From positions 20,055,545 to 20,119,544 of the forward strand of contig NC_133108.1 of assembly GCF_022965805.1 (NCBI RefSeq): DNA of 64,000 nt, read 5' to 3'. Positions within the stretch are counted from its first letter, which is position 1. Every line of letters begins with the position of its first letter. The notes beneath the pieces were generated by a model that was given only the letters and a program-made list of their open reading frames with translations, searched no databases and was not told where the DNA came from. This stretch comes from Primulina eburnea (taxonomy: Eukaryota; Streptophyta; Magnoliopsida; Lamiales; Gesneriaceae). Below, piece by piece: positions 46,458 through 57,655 of the stretch. The translations under genes were made by a program, and so were the position numbers.

Positions 46458-47107
46458 ATGCCGGAGTAAAAACCCTTTTCTTCAATTACGCGATGTAAAA
46501 TGCATATGCACGTAATTAATCAAGACTCTGAAATGTTGATATTTTTTCTTTAATCAGGTATGACGGATCTGACAGAAGAACCGCCTCCGGAGCAGGCGTC
46601 ACCACCACCAGCGTCCATGTCACTGCTCTCGACGGACTTGTTAATGTTAACTCTCTCTTCACCGTCGCGATCTTTGTGGGCCTTTCCCTGACTACTCCAG
46701 GGCAGCACAGCCTTGAAAACCCATCTGCCTGTGACGCCGGTCTTGAAGTAGTCAAGAAACTCCTTGTTTTCGAGGTTGTCTCCTTCAGCTTCTTTCTGTT
46801 CTCTTCTCTGGTGGCACAGGGTCTGAAGCTGGCGATCAATCTACTGAACAGTAAAGATGTGGATGAAGTGTTCAGAGCCCACATCAATTTGAAGGTTCTG
46901 AGATTTGGAATGTTGGCTTCCGCCATTGGTTCAGTAATGGGGTGCTTGTTTTTGATGCTGTCCATGGTTAGTGTGATTGAGATAAGATTGGGAATGCTTT
47001 CCTGTGGGAACAAGTCTACGGTTCAAGCTGTTACGGCTTTAATTGTTCTGGTGACCTGTGCTCTCATGGTTTACATTTCAACTGCTGTTTATGCTTTTCT
47101 ACATTGA
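46458..47107 (+). CDS. Plant-specific four-helix membrane protein, two coding exons
   Basis: This is the only gene here that looks intact. Exon 1 codes for 8 nt (ATGCCGGA, 46458-46465), the intron is 46466-46557 (GTAAAA to TTTAATCAG), and exon 2 is 46558-47107. Joined, it gives 185 residues starting MPEYDGSDRRT. Four hydrophobic segments lie at about 35-50, 72-92, 117-143 and 158-184; the soluble parts are short. The conserved-looking block SVHVTALDGLVNVNSLFTVA follows the N-terminus. I recall a family of small plant transmembrane proteins that begin MPEY and share this block, some annotated as maternal-effect embryo-arrest-like, but I cannot confirm the assignment. The upstream 46240-46457 is CT-rich, like a plant 5' UTR. 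The start was chosen because the splice restores an MPEY start in phase; the unspliced ATG at 46676 would lose helix 1. Confidence 0.82.
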
Positions 47108-47182
47108 TTGGAGCCGGCGTTATTTGTTGTAACAATGGTTAGAGCATGTATCCGGCAAGCCAACTCCTGGCTCGAGTTTTTA

Positions 47183-47526
47183 TTGACTCTAATGTAAAAC
47201 AATCTTTATTTTAATAATATTTTACGATTTCATCCGATTATGGCGTTATACTTTATCAGTATACTCATGTAAACTGCATAGATAAAGTTCTTGAAAATAC
47301 AATAGGTAACATGAGGTGTGCATCGCAACGTAAGATCATGGAACTCATTGGGAAGTGTACCGTATAATCAAAACAGGTTCCTAGTCTAATCAGTCGCCTG
47401 AAATAAGGATAAAGATCGGCCGAGATTGAGAATAGTATATGTGATGTAAACGTCATGTTTTCATTGGCAAGTGCATGAAGATGTCCATTCACACAGATGA
47501 GTGATCGTATGATGATGCACAAAACA
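47183..47526 (+). repeat. Dispersed repeat copy downstream of the membrane-protein gene
   Basis: From GTAAAACAATCTTTATTTTA to CATGAAGATGTCC it matches 60937-61226, with the phrase ACAGGTTCCTAGTC in both. I recall such sequence around plant Copia elements but cannot place it. It ends where LTR G begins. Confidence 0.7.
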
Positions 47527-48599
47527 TGTAACGCCCCGAAATTTAAGGGTCCACGCGAACCACATGTACGCAAGTTATTAAATTCTTTATGTATTTTAAT
47601 TAAATGTTTAATTGCATAAATTTATTATGTTGTGCATATTTACATGTTTAAAATATATTTTTCTACATGGTTGCATTAAAATGTATTTTTAAAAGTTATT
47701 TGAATTTCGATCGAGGAACAGAAACCGATGGCTGAAAAACAGAAAATGTTTTTATTGGTTAATTGTTTGTAATTATTTAAAATATGGGTGATGCTTTTTT
47801 TTATTTTTGAAAGTAAGGGGTTTTTGAGGTGATTTTATACGCTGGGACATAATTTTTATCGATGTTGGATTTTCAACAAAATACGAAAGTTTTGGCAACC
47901 CGACTAATAAATTAACAAACTTTATTAAATAAAATAATTTTTATTATTTAATTAAAGATTATTGGGCCTAATTTAAAGGCTTAATAGGCCTAAGCCCTAT
48001 TAGTAGAATAATTTACAATAAAATATGTTAAAACTCATCCCCCAGTCACATAACTCACGGCCACACACTTTCAAACAAGATCAAACTCTTCTCCACTCCC
48101 ATAAACTCTCGGCCACCCTTCCCCAACAAATACCCACCCCTTTGTTCCCAAAGTACACGATAGCACAAACACAATAATATGAAGAAAAGTTCAAAAGTTT
48201 CAAAGGGTTTCAAGTCATCGTCTTCTCTCCGTCGTTCTTCGATTTGTCAGCGTAAAATCGTGCGTTAAATATGCAAAAGCACGTCATATTCTCCTTTTAA
48301 TCATCATCACACCATAGTAATTGTTTATGCATAATTTTTGAGGAAAAACATAGCACACAAGTTGAATTTCGTAACTACATGCCTATATGTTATAAACTTG
48401 TGTTTTTTATTCCAAAAATCATGTTTTATGTGTTTAAAAAGGGCTGCCAAGATTAGGACTTGATCAAGCAAGAAATTACTAAAGTTTTAAGGTCATAAAA
48501 CTCAACCAAAAACACTACACACGCTGGAATTCACGAAACAAAAATCTGGTGAAGCATGTTACTGTCATGGGAAAAAAAGGGGTTCGGTCTTGGTCCTTG

Positions 48600-49270
48600 A
48601 TGGCTCGGCTGGGCGTCGGCTGGTTCCAGGGGCTAGCCAAGGTCGTGGGGGAGTCAGGGCAAGAGCCCTAGCCATGCTAGGACTCGAGCTAAGGGTCTTG
48701 GGAGGAGTCCTTGCCAACAAGGACTCCTACCCGAGAACTTTGTGCAGCTGGCAGGAGTTGCGCAGCTTGTGTACGGGAAGGGGCTCGGTCCGAGGCTCAA
48801 GGGCTCGGCTAGGGCGAGTCCTAAGGGTCCTAGGTAAGTGCACGAGAGGCTGTTTCAGGGGCTATGGCGGTTGGTTAAGTCCTAAGAAAGCATGAAGAGT
48901 CTGTGTCCATATGGGAGTTCTCAGCCACTTCAAGTGCATGCTGTTAGGTTTGGTTGGGACCAAGGCATGTCTAGGGTTTGTTATGGGTCAGGGGTAGAGT
49001 CCTAGCCATGCTAGGACTCGAATCATGGACTGGGGAAGGAGTCCTAGCTTGCTAGGACTCCCACCCGAGAGTTGAGAGGGGTTGCGTCCAGGTTCTATGG
49101 TATGCACAGGGATGAGGGCTCAGCCTGGGGTTCAAGTGCTAGGCTAGGTTAGGTCCTAAGGGTCCTAGGTAAGTGCGCGAGGGGCTGGCTCAAGGGGTGG
49201 CTTGATGGTTGGGTGGCTAGCAATAGAAAACGTGAGGGAAGCATGGTGCTATGCGGGAAGTGCTGTCACG
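48600..49270 (+). repeat. GC-rich tandem repeat, period about 335 bp, two copies
   Basis: CCATGCTAGGACTCGA occurs at 48672 and 49006, and CTAAGGGTCCTAGGTAAGTG at 48821 and 49156, giving offsets of 334 and 335. Both copies also share a GGAGTCCT..GGACTCC inverted phrase. The block is strikingly GC-rich for this window. Confidence 0.85.
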
Positions 49271-50768
49271 GATCATTGCTTTGAGCGTGAGTTTGAGTGG
49301 CTGGGTTGGTCTAGGCTTGGTCTGGTCATGGTCTAGGGAAGGTTAGGGTCATGGGTGGTCAGTGGTTAGACGGCTAGAAGAGTCCTAGGCAACTAGGAAA
49401 TCCAATTCAACAAAGACACTAACACACGCACACAAACATGCAAATGGGCCTTATGTCCAGCAAGTCTTTGAGCAGGCCAAGGCCGGTTTATTGGGCTGGG
49501 CTTGGTCAGTTGGGTCCCTAGGTGGGTTGGATAGGTTTTGGCTCAAGGTGGCTCGGGCGTGGCTCGAGTAAATTGGGAGATGGCTCGGTGGGTTCGTTAG
49601 TGTGTCAAAATCGAATATTAAAAGGCTAAAATTGAATCCATGGGTCCACGGGTGTGGCTCATGACTTTGAAGGGTAGAATAAATCTTAAAAATATTATGT
49701 TTAAAATTTGGGATCAAAATAATGAGTTTTTGATTTATTCGGGATTTAATCGTCGCACGAAACGTTAATTACTTCATAAAATTATGGAAATTTGTATTTA
49801 AGCTTAAATAATTATTAAAAGTCTAAATTTTTAATTTGAGAATTTTATATTAAGGTTTGGTTTAATTCGAGATTATAACTGCTTCATATTTTTATATTTT
49901 TGAAAGAGAAAACCAAAGAAATCTTGGTCTGGAGAGCAGCCGCCCCCTTCCTCTGATTATTTCCAGCGAGGAGTTGTTGATTTTCTTCACGGAAATCTTG
50001 CCATGTTCGTCCAGGATCAACCCTCGCATCCTTCCCACTTCGAAGTCGTCGTTTGGTAACGTTAAAGATTTAAAGGCATGTATATTCTGTTCTTCCTGCA
50101 TCGATCTAGTCTATTATGTGTTGTGATGTTTTTATGCGTAAAAATTCATGTGTGATGTAAATGGTTTGAGCAGAAAATTGTTTGATCAATCTATGCAACG
50201 TTTTTAGATCTCAAAATTATGTCTTTACTGTATTTTGAATTATTGCGATTTTTTGATCGAGATTTTGGGAAAACGTTCAACATACAAAATGTAGAACTTT
50301 TTGATACCTTCGATTTGATATAAAATTCAAAATATTTGGACAAAATCTAAGTGAGTTATGACCATTTTCGTGGGACTGCTCAAACGATGTTCTTCTAAAA
50401 CATATGTTATTGATGTGTTCTTAATTTTTATTGTTGGAGGTTTCGTTGGAGATCGATGGGTGAACACTGCTGAGTATAGGTATATTCTTAATGATGTTGG
50501 GAGGGTTATTCACGTTTCGTTTCGTGTCGTTAGGCAATTGGGAGAATCGGTAGTCGTAAAAATTATTTTGTTGTCAAAAGTTGTGTTCGCGGGTTTATTG
50601 TGTTACTTGTGATACATGTTTGTTTTATGGCATTTTTCTTTGAGTTTGAATAAGTGTCATAGCATCCTAGGATGGGTCTCGAGGCATTGTTTCATGGTCC
50701 GTATGATCGAGTTAGGAGGAATAAGACTTAAGAGTAATGTTTCTTCGTTGGTTCGCGATTTCTGCACC

Positions 50769-50880
50769 TACACGGACCTGTAGACGGACCCTGGCACGGG
50801 GTCTGTGCACTTTTTCCTCAAAAATTCGATTTTCCAGTACCTACACGGACTCCGACACGGGAACCGTGTCCTTTATATAA
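50769..50880 (+). promoter_or_regulatory. CACGGAC-type repeats and TATA box in LTR G
   Basis: ACACGGACC, CACGGGGTCTGTG, ACACGGACTCC and CACGGGAACCGTGTCC occur at 50769-50810 and 50842-50871, directly followed by TTTATATAAAA at 50872. The layout is the same as in elements A, B, C and I, with different words. Confidence 0.45.
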
Positions 50881-51180
50881 AAAAAATTATTTTTTACCGA
50901 TTGTTTTGGGGTTTGATGTTATGATTTAGTACGATGATTAAACGAGATCACATCCCAAGAGATTTAGAACGTCAAAAGGAAATTTGTCATTTTTGGGTGT
51001 GAGCATGACTATACGTCTAAGTTATGCAAGATAAGTGTTTGAATTCATGTTAGTATGTGCAGTAGTGGCCCCAAGCGAAATCCAACGAATCCCTCAACGC
51101 CAAGTAAGTATGTTCGACGTTCAAAGAAAATACTTTCAAATTTTAGGTATGCTAAATGTTTTGTGACCAATTTATGTATT

Positions 51181-51310
51181 GGATTGGAAAGCGGTAAAGC
51201 ATGACCAAGTACCAATCCACCCCGTTAAAGCATGAACGGGTTTAGATCAGGATTGGAAAGCGGTAAATCATGACCAGGGACCAATCCACCCGTTAAAGCA
51301 TGAACCGGAA
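51181..51310 (+). repeat. Tandem duplication, period 69 bp
   Basis: GGATTGGAAAGCGGTAAA begins at 51181 and 51250; both units continue CATGACCA, ACCAATCCACC and GTTAAAGCATGAAC. Confidence 0.9.
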
Positions 51311-51590
51311 TCTCATGTATGTGGCAGTGGATCTTCCCTGTCATCTCAGTACTGTGGTTTAGTCTGATCAGGTGTATTTATGTATGGGTCACTTTCTTTG
51401 AAACATGCCTCTACGCAAAATTATGAAGTTAAGTATGTTCAAGTATGTACAAGTATGCAAGCATGTTTGAGAAAAGTTTCACGTTATGCCACGTCTATGT
51501 ATGTACGTAAGTTCAAGTTTTTATTAGCAAGTCAAAATTTCAGTATGTACGTCCTATTTTAAAGTTGCATGTGATTTTATTACGTATTAC

Positions 51591-53382
51591 TTGATACCTC
51601 CAATTTATAATTCGAGCTGCTTGAATTTTTGCTCTTCTGGCTCAAGCATCATGAGCATCATTCGATCAACATAATCTTCTGCGACTTCCCATATCTAATT
51701 TTTCCAAAATTCATGGATGATATTTTCTCTTGATGACGGGGATCTTCAGACTTTTTTTAATGTAATGGGGGATATAAAGTGGTTCGAATAAGAAACAAAA
51801 TGGAAATTGAAATCATAACTTCCGTGTTTATGTATACATTAACTTGTAACAAATATTTTACAAAGATTAATTTATAACGGCTACTTTGAAACGACTATCT
51901 TATATATGTGTGTATATATATTTATCTAACATATCTCTCTATATATATAATATATAAAACATATGTCTACATATATAATGTATATATAATAATATATCGA
52001 CGCACGCTTGTACAATATTTTTTATAAGTCATTTGGTATATTTAAATGATGATCAAAATGTAATTATAAGAAATAGTGTGAAACTACATTGAAATTTCGA
52101 TATATGAATTTTTAAAAATAAATATAAAAAAGAAAGGGCAAAAAACCAAATTAAGAATTGAACATACAACTTGATTTTTAGGAAAACAAGAGTCTATCTG
52201 CTAAGCTACATATGACATGCATTAAATATTTAACACTTTATTAATATATATAATTATTAAAACAGACCATGACACCAAAAGTTAATTACTCCAAGGATCT
52301 CATACTTAATAATATAGTATAGAATTGATAAAAATAATATAAAATAAATATATCTTATTGTTTTGGGTTCCTTTTTTGAGGGTAAGTTATTTTTTGAATA
52401 TTTTATTCAATTTCTAACTTGGTCTTTATAAGTAAATAAATAAAATTTAAAAACTTTTACAGTAGGATCGGTTAAGAGAGTTTAAGTATTTAGAAGGGGA
52501 GTTGGATAAATACTTAGTATTTTTTATTCATTTTAAAATCTGAATTAGTTCTTTGAGGAACTGATCGTAAAATCTTGTTTGTCGATATAAATCAATGAAC
52601 TAAATAAAATGCGGAAATAGACCGTAATATATATTGAATACTAAAGGAGTGATATAGTGTAAAACTGGAAAATAACTGAAATGAAAACATGAATTTTTAT
52701 GGATGTTCGGAGACTTCAAATGCTCATACGCCACCCTTCTATCACGAGGATAAGATTTTACTGAAAGACTTTAATATATTAAAATAAATTGTAATAATTC
52801 ATTTTAGCTGGTCGTACACACTGCCAAACTGAAACTCTTAGTCCAACAAATCTTTTACAATGATTAAATGAAACACTATAATTGGTAGACTAAATGATAC
52901 TGATAAATTTAATGAATTTAGAGTTTGAGTATGCGATCTGTAACGGAGAAAATACTGGAGAAATGTATCGCAACTGATTGAAGATTGTAACTTCAGTAGT
53001 TTTGTGTGTTTTCTTTAACCTTTTCAACTTATTTGATCAGCTATATATTGTCTTCGATCTCAACCATCGTATTGAATGCATTGAATGACAAATATCCATT
53101 GAATCGTCGTCTAGTTACTTTATTTGACAGGAGTACGAGGTGATGATAGAGAACAAAACTGATTGTAGATAAAATGATGTACAGATTCATATATAATAAA
53201 GAATAATGATTTTATTGTTTTTAAAGAGGTAAGTACAGATTAATACAAATATTTCAAAAAGAAAATGAGCTCTCTTCAGGCTAGTAACTGACTTTGGACA
53301 CATAGATTATTTCTTAAACTTTTTCTCAGCTGGTCCTTTATTAGTTACCTTGTATGGTTCAGTTCTCTTTTTGTTGCTTGCC
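51591..53382. other. AT-rich region without genes
   Basis: I see no coding sequence on either strand. The part from about 52540 to 53200 has a run (TTTATGGATGTTCGGAGACT, then CACCCTTCTATCACGAGGAT) similar in layout to the LTR of the Sirevirus at 56365-56430, so it may be an old Copia LTR fragment. The rest is low-complexity A/T sequence. Confidence 0.5.
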
Positions 53383-53718
53383 GGGGCACTTTGAAAACTA
53401 ACCTTAAATAAATTTTAAATTAAAAAATTAGCCTTTTACAACTCAAAATTTGATAAATAACACTCCCTTAAAAAAATAATTAATTAATTTAGAAAAAAGC
53501 TTACAAAACAGGGGAGAAAAGAAATAAATCAACGGGTTCTTCTTCTTGTTCTCTTCATTTCTCATCCTTCTCACAACGATTTCTTTTCTTCCTCCTTCAT
53601 TCATTGATCTTTTCTTCAATTTTTTTCTTCCTCTACATTAAACAAGAGAATATTGTAGTCATTTGTTTTCCTAAAAAAAGTTTCAATCTCTCTCAGCATT
53701 GTCAAAGATTTTAAATCA

Positions 53719-53997
53719 GGTGTAAGTTCTAATGCCATCTCAAATTTTTTTTATCGTTTTACTGGTTTTTATTAAAATGTATATATTGTAAATATAATTT
53801 TTCATATATTTCATTCTTAGTTGATCGGTCGCCCAAACATTATGGGTTCAGTCGCCTAATTCTACTTTCAGTCGCCTAATTCTGTTTTCAGTCACTCAAT
53901 TCTGTTTTCAGTCGCCCACTTTGATATGTTATGCCATCCGATTATATGTTAAATCATTTAATTTTCATGGCATCTTTATTGCTTATTTTGTATAGGA
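53719..53997 (+). other. Probable 5' UTR intron of the MULE transposase gene with an 18-20-bp tandem repeat
   Basis: CAG/GTGTAAGTT at about 53719 looks like a 5' splice site and TTGTATAG at 53996 like a 3' site, immediately before the ATG at 53998. Inside, TTTTCAGTCGCCTAATTCTG-type units repeat about five times between 53825 and 53920. Confidence 0.45.
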
Positions 53998-56192
53998 ATG
54001 ACGATCATCCAGATTTTGTGGAAGAACGATGATCAAGGAACTTATACATGGTTATCCGAATCTAAAGAATGGACAGCTATTTCCATTGATGGTAGTAATT
54101 TGACCATAGAATGTGTCATGAATGAAATATACGAGACACTTGGTCTGGCTAAATCAGATGTTGAATTGACATTGAGTTATTTACCAGAAGTAGATTCTTG
54201 CAAACCATGCCCAATCTATATACGAAATTCACGATCCTTGGGAACATATCTATCATTTGGTAATTCGCGTACTAGACCTGTTTTGCATGTGGAAGTAATT
54301 GAGATTTTTGATATTGGAGTTGATAGAGAAAAAGTTAATGACAGTGATGTGCATTTTGGAGATGCGGAGGGTAGTGCTGTGAATTCTAATATTAATGTAG
54401 AAGATAGAAAAAGGAAATGTGATTTTGATGTAAATGTAGAATGTGGAAGAAAGGAAATTGATTTGGATATGGATGCTTTTGATCAGGGTCTTCATGATGA
54501 ATATTTTGGTTGTACTTTTATCCAAGATGGTTTTGAATTGACTGCAGCAACAAAAGAAGTCGTCGTTGAAGAAGATAATGCCAATAAAAACTTGAACCAA
54601 ATTGATGTATTCGATCTACCAAGAACACAAAGTCCACATGTTGATTTCTATCATTCTGATTTAGTGGAAGCGAATACACAAAATTTGTTGGCGATTAATG
54701 ATGGTGATGGTGCATTTTCTTTTACTGATGGATCGAATTTATCAGTTGGTCAAAAGTTCAACAGTAAAAATGAACTTAAGAAAGAATTGACTAGCATTTC
54801 TTTGAATGCTTCATTTGAAATGAATGTTGAAAGGTCGACAAAGACACTTTATGTGGTGGGATGCATTACAGAAAAATGCAGTTGGAGAGTGCGAGCAACA
54901 CGAAGGGCTAATTCAACTCAGTTTGAAATTCGAATGTATTGTAACATACACACATGTGACCTTTCTGACAGAAGACGAAGGCACCGACAAGCAAGTTCTA
55001 TTGTAGTTGCAGATGTATTGCTAGAAAATTTTAGAGGGCAACAAATTACCCCCGCGCCAAAAACAATAATGACGATGATGCAAAATAAAGGGCTTGGTGT
55101 TAGCTACTAAAAAGCTTGGAAGGGCAAGCAACTTGCTCTTAATCATTTGAGGGGAGATCCAGAAGAGAGTTACAGAACTTTGCCAGCTTATTTATTTGTT
55201 GTTAAGCAAGTGAACAAAGATACTATAACTCATTTGGAGAGTGACTCTAGTGGAAGATTTAAATACATATTCATAGCTTATGGGGTATGCATATCTGGGT
55301 TTCGTAGGATGCGAAAAGTTATAGCAATTGATGGGACTTTTTTGAAGGGAAAATATAGAGGTGTTTTGCTTCTTGCAACAGCCCAAGATGGAGATTTACA
55401 CCAATACCCCATTGCATGGGCTGTTGTTGACTCAGAGAATGAAATGTCATGGACTTGGTTTTTGCAGAAATTGCATGAACTGATTCCAGATGATCCTGAT
55501 TTGGTAATTATCTCTGACAGACATGCCGCCATTATCAGCTCAGTGGCCGTTGTGTACAAGCACTCACATCATCTACATTGCACATGGCACCTTTCGCAAA
55601 ATATCGGTACCCATTGTGGTAAAAAGGGTGGTGGGGTTGAGTTGTTCATGCAAACTGCATATGCTTGCAAAATATCCGACTTTAACATGTTGTATGAGAA
55701 GTTGAAAAATCAATACCCAAGTGTGGCTATATATCTTGAGAAAAGCAGTTCACCAAATAAATGGTCTATAGCTTTCTGCCGAGGTAACCGCTATGATATT
55801 ATGACAACTAATGGGGCTGAGTCGATAAATTCTAGATTTTCTGAGGAAAGAGAGTTACCAATCATAGCACTGTTGAATGCAATTCAAAATATGGTTTCAG
55901 TTTGGTTCAACAAACACCTGACAACAGCAGAGTTAGCTTCATGCAGAACGAAGTTGACTCCATCTATAGAGTTGATTTTGCGAACTAGGTTTACTCAATC
56001 ACAATGTCTAAAGGTAACTCAGTTGAATTATTCTGAATATCATGTAGTTGGTGATGATACAGATGAAATAGTTGATTTCTCCACCTACTCATGCAGTTGT
56101 TGTGTATTTCAATGTGATAAAATTCCATGTAAACACGCATTAGCAGCTTGTCATCTAGCAAATTTGGGTATCTATGAGTTGTGTTCAACTTA
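53998..56192 (+). pseudogene. MuDR-type transposase (one nonsense codon, C-terminus cut)
   Basis: Cuts and rejoins DNA at MULE ends in the nucleus. Residues about 1-85 form an N-terminal PB1-like region, an acidic linker follows, and a DNA-binding domain of the MuDR type lies near 255-335 (FNSKNELKKEL, CITEKCSWRVRATRR). A TAA at 55108-55110 interrupts the same frame just before KAWKGKQLALN; a serine codon would be expected. Downstream is the MULE catalytic domain: AIDGTFLKGKYRGVLLLATAQDG (first Asp), IISDRHAAI (second Asp), and the CTWHL block. The SWIM zinc finger follows (YSCSCCVFQCDKIPCKHALA). The gene ends at CSTY where the Sirevirus LTR begins (56193). The PB1-like N-terminus also occurs in domesticated MUSTANG genes, but the disruption argues against a current host function. 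Confidence 0.9.
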
Positions 56193-57344
56193 TGAAGAAC
56201 CTAAAGGGGGGGTGAATAGGTTCTTTTAGGCCCTTTAGCGTTTTTAAAACGAGTTTGCAAAAATTGCAAGCGGAAGACTTGAGGGACAATCACAAATAAA
56301 ATGAATGCGTAAAGTAAGTGCGTAAAATAAATGCGTAGTAAAGTAAATGCGTAAAGTAAAGAGGGATAGAGATGTTTATGGAAGTTCGACGAAGAATCGT
56401 CTACGTCTCCCCTTCTCGATGAGGATCGAGGTATCACTATATCGACTTGGCTTTAGGAGCTCCAAGCTAGCTTTTACAACCACGCCTCGATGCGTCTACT
56501 TGGCCTTGAGGGCTCCAAGGATAGCCACGAACTTTACAACCCACTCGAGAGTATTACTTTCACTCTTTTTCTACAACTCTTTTGATATTACAACTCTTTT
56601 AATCAACGCACACAAGAGATAGTAGAAAGCTTTGTAAGAGACAAGAGAGAGTGGAGTGGGATGATTGAAAATGCATCCTCAAAGGCCTATTTATACTAGT
56701 CTTGGACGCCAAGGTTCGGATCTTCTGTTTATGATTCGGAACGTCCGATGTGATTAAAATCAATTTCCGTAATTTTGGGATGACTTCGGATCGTCCGTTC
56801 TTGACTTCGTAGGGTCCGAACATATGCTTCGGAGGGACCGATCCAGCTTCGTTTCTTCCGAACGGTTCTTTCAGACAGTGTATGACCCGCTTCGGAAGGT
56901 CCGAACTCAAGTTCGTACCGTCCGAACATTCCCGCGTTTCCAGAGATTTGAAATCTTCAACACTTCGTAGCGTCCGATCATGTCCTTCGTAGCGTCCGAA
57001 ATCTTACTCAATCAACAGTCAGATCAATTTGTCTCCGCATTCAAGTGATTTGATTGCTTGTGTTCGGAACGTCCGATCACGTCTTCGGACCGTCCGAACT
57101 GGCTCCTCGCAGCTTCCGAACAGCTTCGACTTTGCTTCTGATCGGCACCTTTTCGGAACGTCCGAACCAACTTCGGATCTTCCGAACTTAACTTTGTTCT
57201 TAGTTTCCTGCATGCCTCAATATAAAACATTAGTACATTTTTAAGCCAAGTTTTGGTATCATCAAAACAAAAACTTTGGGATATGTTACAGCATTAAAAA
57301 CATTAATCTCATCCTCGAGATTTGTATGCGTTTAAGGCGTAACA
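56193..57344 (-). repeat. 3' LTR of Sirevirus-type element I
   Basis: In element orientation it runs TGTTACGCC to GGTTCTTCA (1152 bp) and directly follows the purine tract at 57358-57345. It contains a TTCGG-N5-CCGAA array, a TATA box at 56696-56686 and a CT-rich leader after it. Confidence 0.82.
56686..57190 (-). promoter_or_regulatory. TTCGG-N5-CCGAA array and TATA box in the LTR of element I
   Basis: About fourteen copies or close variants between 57190 and 56715, such as TTCGGACCGTCCGAA, TTCGGAACGTCCGAA, TTCGGAAGGTCCGAA and TTCGTAGCGTCCGAA. In element orientation the array ends just upstream of GTATAAATAGG (56696-56686). It is the same word family and layout as the LTR of element C. Confidence 0.75.
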
Positions 57345-57535
57345 ATCTCCCCCTTTTTGATGATCACAAAACTTGGTTAAAAAATTGAGAAACAATAATC
57401 AACATAATCTAAATTATTATTAAATAACTCCCCCTTAATCAAATAACAAGTCTAAGAGGTTGAATTAAGGCGAATTTATTTAATAACCATTTAAAAGCAA
57501 TTTTAACCAAATAAATTCTCCCCCTTTTTGTGATA
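57345..57535 (-). other. Three polypurine tracts of element I
   Basis: In element orientation AAAAAGGGGGAGAAT (about 57535-57521), TTAAGGGGGAGTTA (about 57440-57426) and AAAAAGGGGGAGAT (57358-57345, next to the LTR). Repeated purine tracts before the 3' LTR are a known Sirevirus trait. Confidence 0.75.
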
Positions 57536-57655
57536 AGCAAAAAGACATAAGCGTAAAGAGAGACAAATAAACAGGTAAAATATCCACTAATAAATGCAAG
57601 TCTTTTATACAATGATGCATAAAGATAAAATAAACAAAAATAACAAAAACATAAT

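Larger units (their letters stand above)
47527..51590 (+). repeat. Long truncated LTR G (Ty3/gypsy-like)
   Basis: Begins TGTAACGCCCCG, a typical plant chromovirus LTR start. The later part has the same landmarks as the F LTR (TACTGTGGTTTAGTCTGATC near 51350 against the F sequence near 44390). No interior, primer site or matching end is seen, and similarity fades at about 51590, so it is a truncated solo LTR. Small ORFs inside it (for example 48590-48895) lie in repeats and are not genes. Confidence 0.55.
53383..56192 (+). mobile_element. Mutator-like element (MULE), truncated by the Sirevirus
   Basis: A transposase gene at 53998-56192 is preceded by AT-rich sequence from about 53383 (starting GGGGCACTTTGAAAACTAAC, then a run ending TGATAAATAACACTCCC) that resembles the terminal inverted repeat of plant MULEs. 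The right terminus is not in view because element I interrupts the gene. The left boundary is a guess from sequence character. Confidence 0.5.

Noticed and set aside
46676..47107. Unspliced 143-codon start for the membrane-protein gene
   Set aside because: It starts inside the first membrane helix; splicing 46465 to 46558 gives a complete N-terminus in phase.
48590..48895. ORF of 101 codons on the + strand
   Set aside because: Lies in a GC-rich tandem repeat of an LTR, where open frames arise by composition; the second repeat copy does not keep it.
50358..50612. ORF of 84 codons on the + strand
   Set aside because: No recognisable protein features, and it is inside truncated LTR G.
56599..57244. 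Several overlapping ORFs of 64-103 codons on both strands
   Set aside because: They are read through the palindromic array of the Sirevirus LTR, which is open in many frames because of its repeated words.
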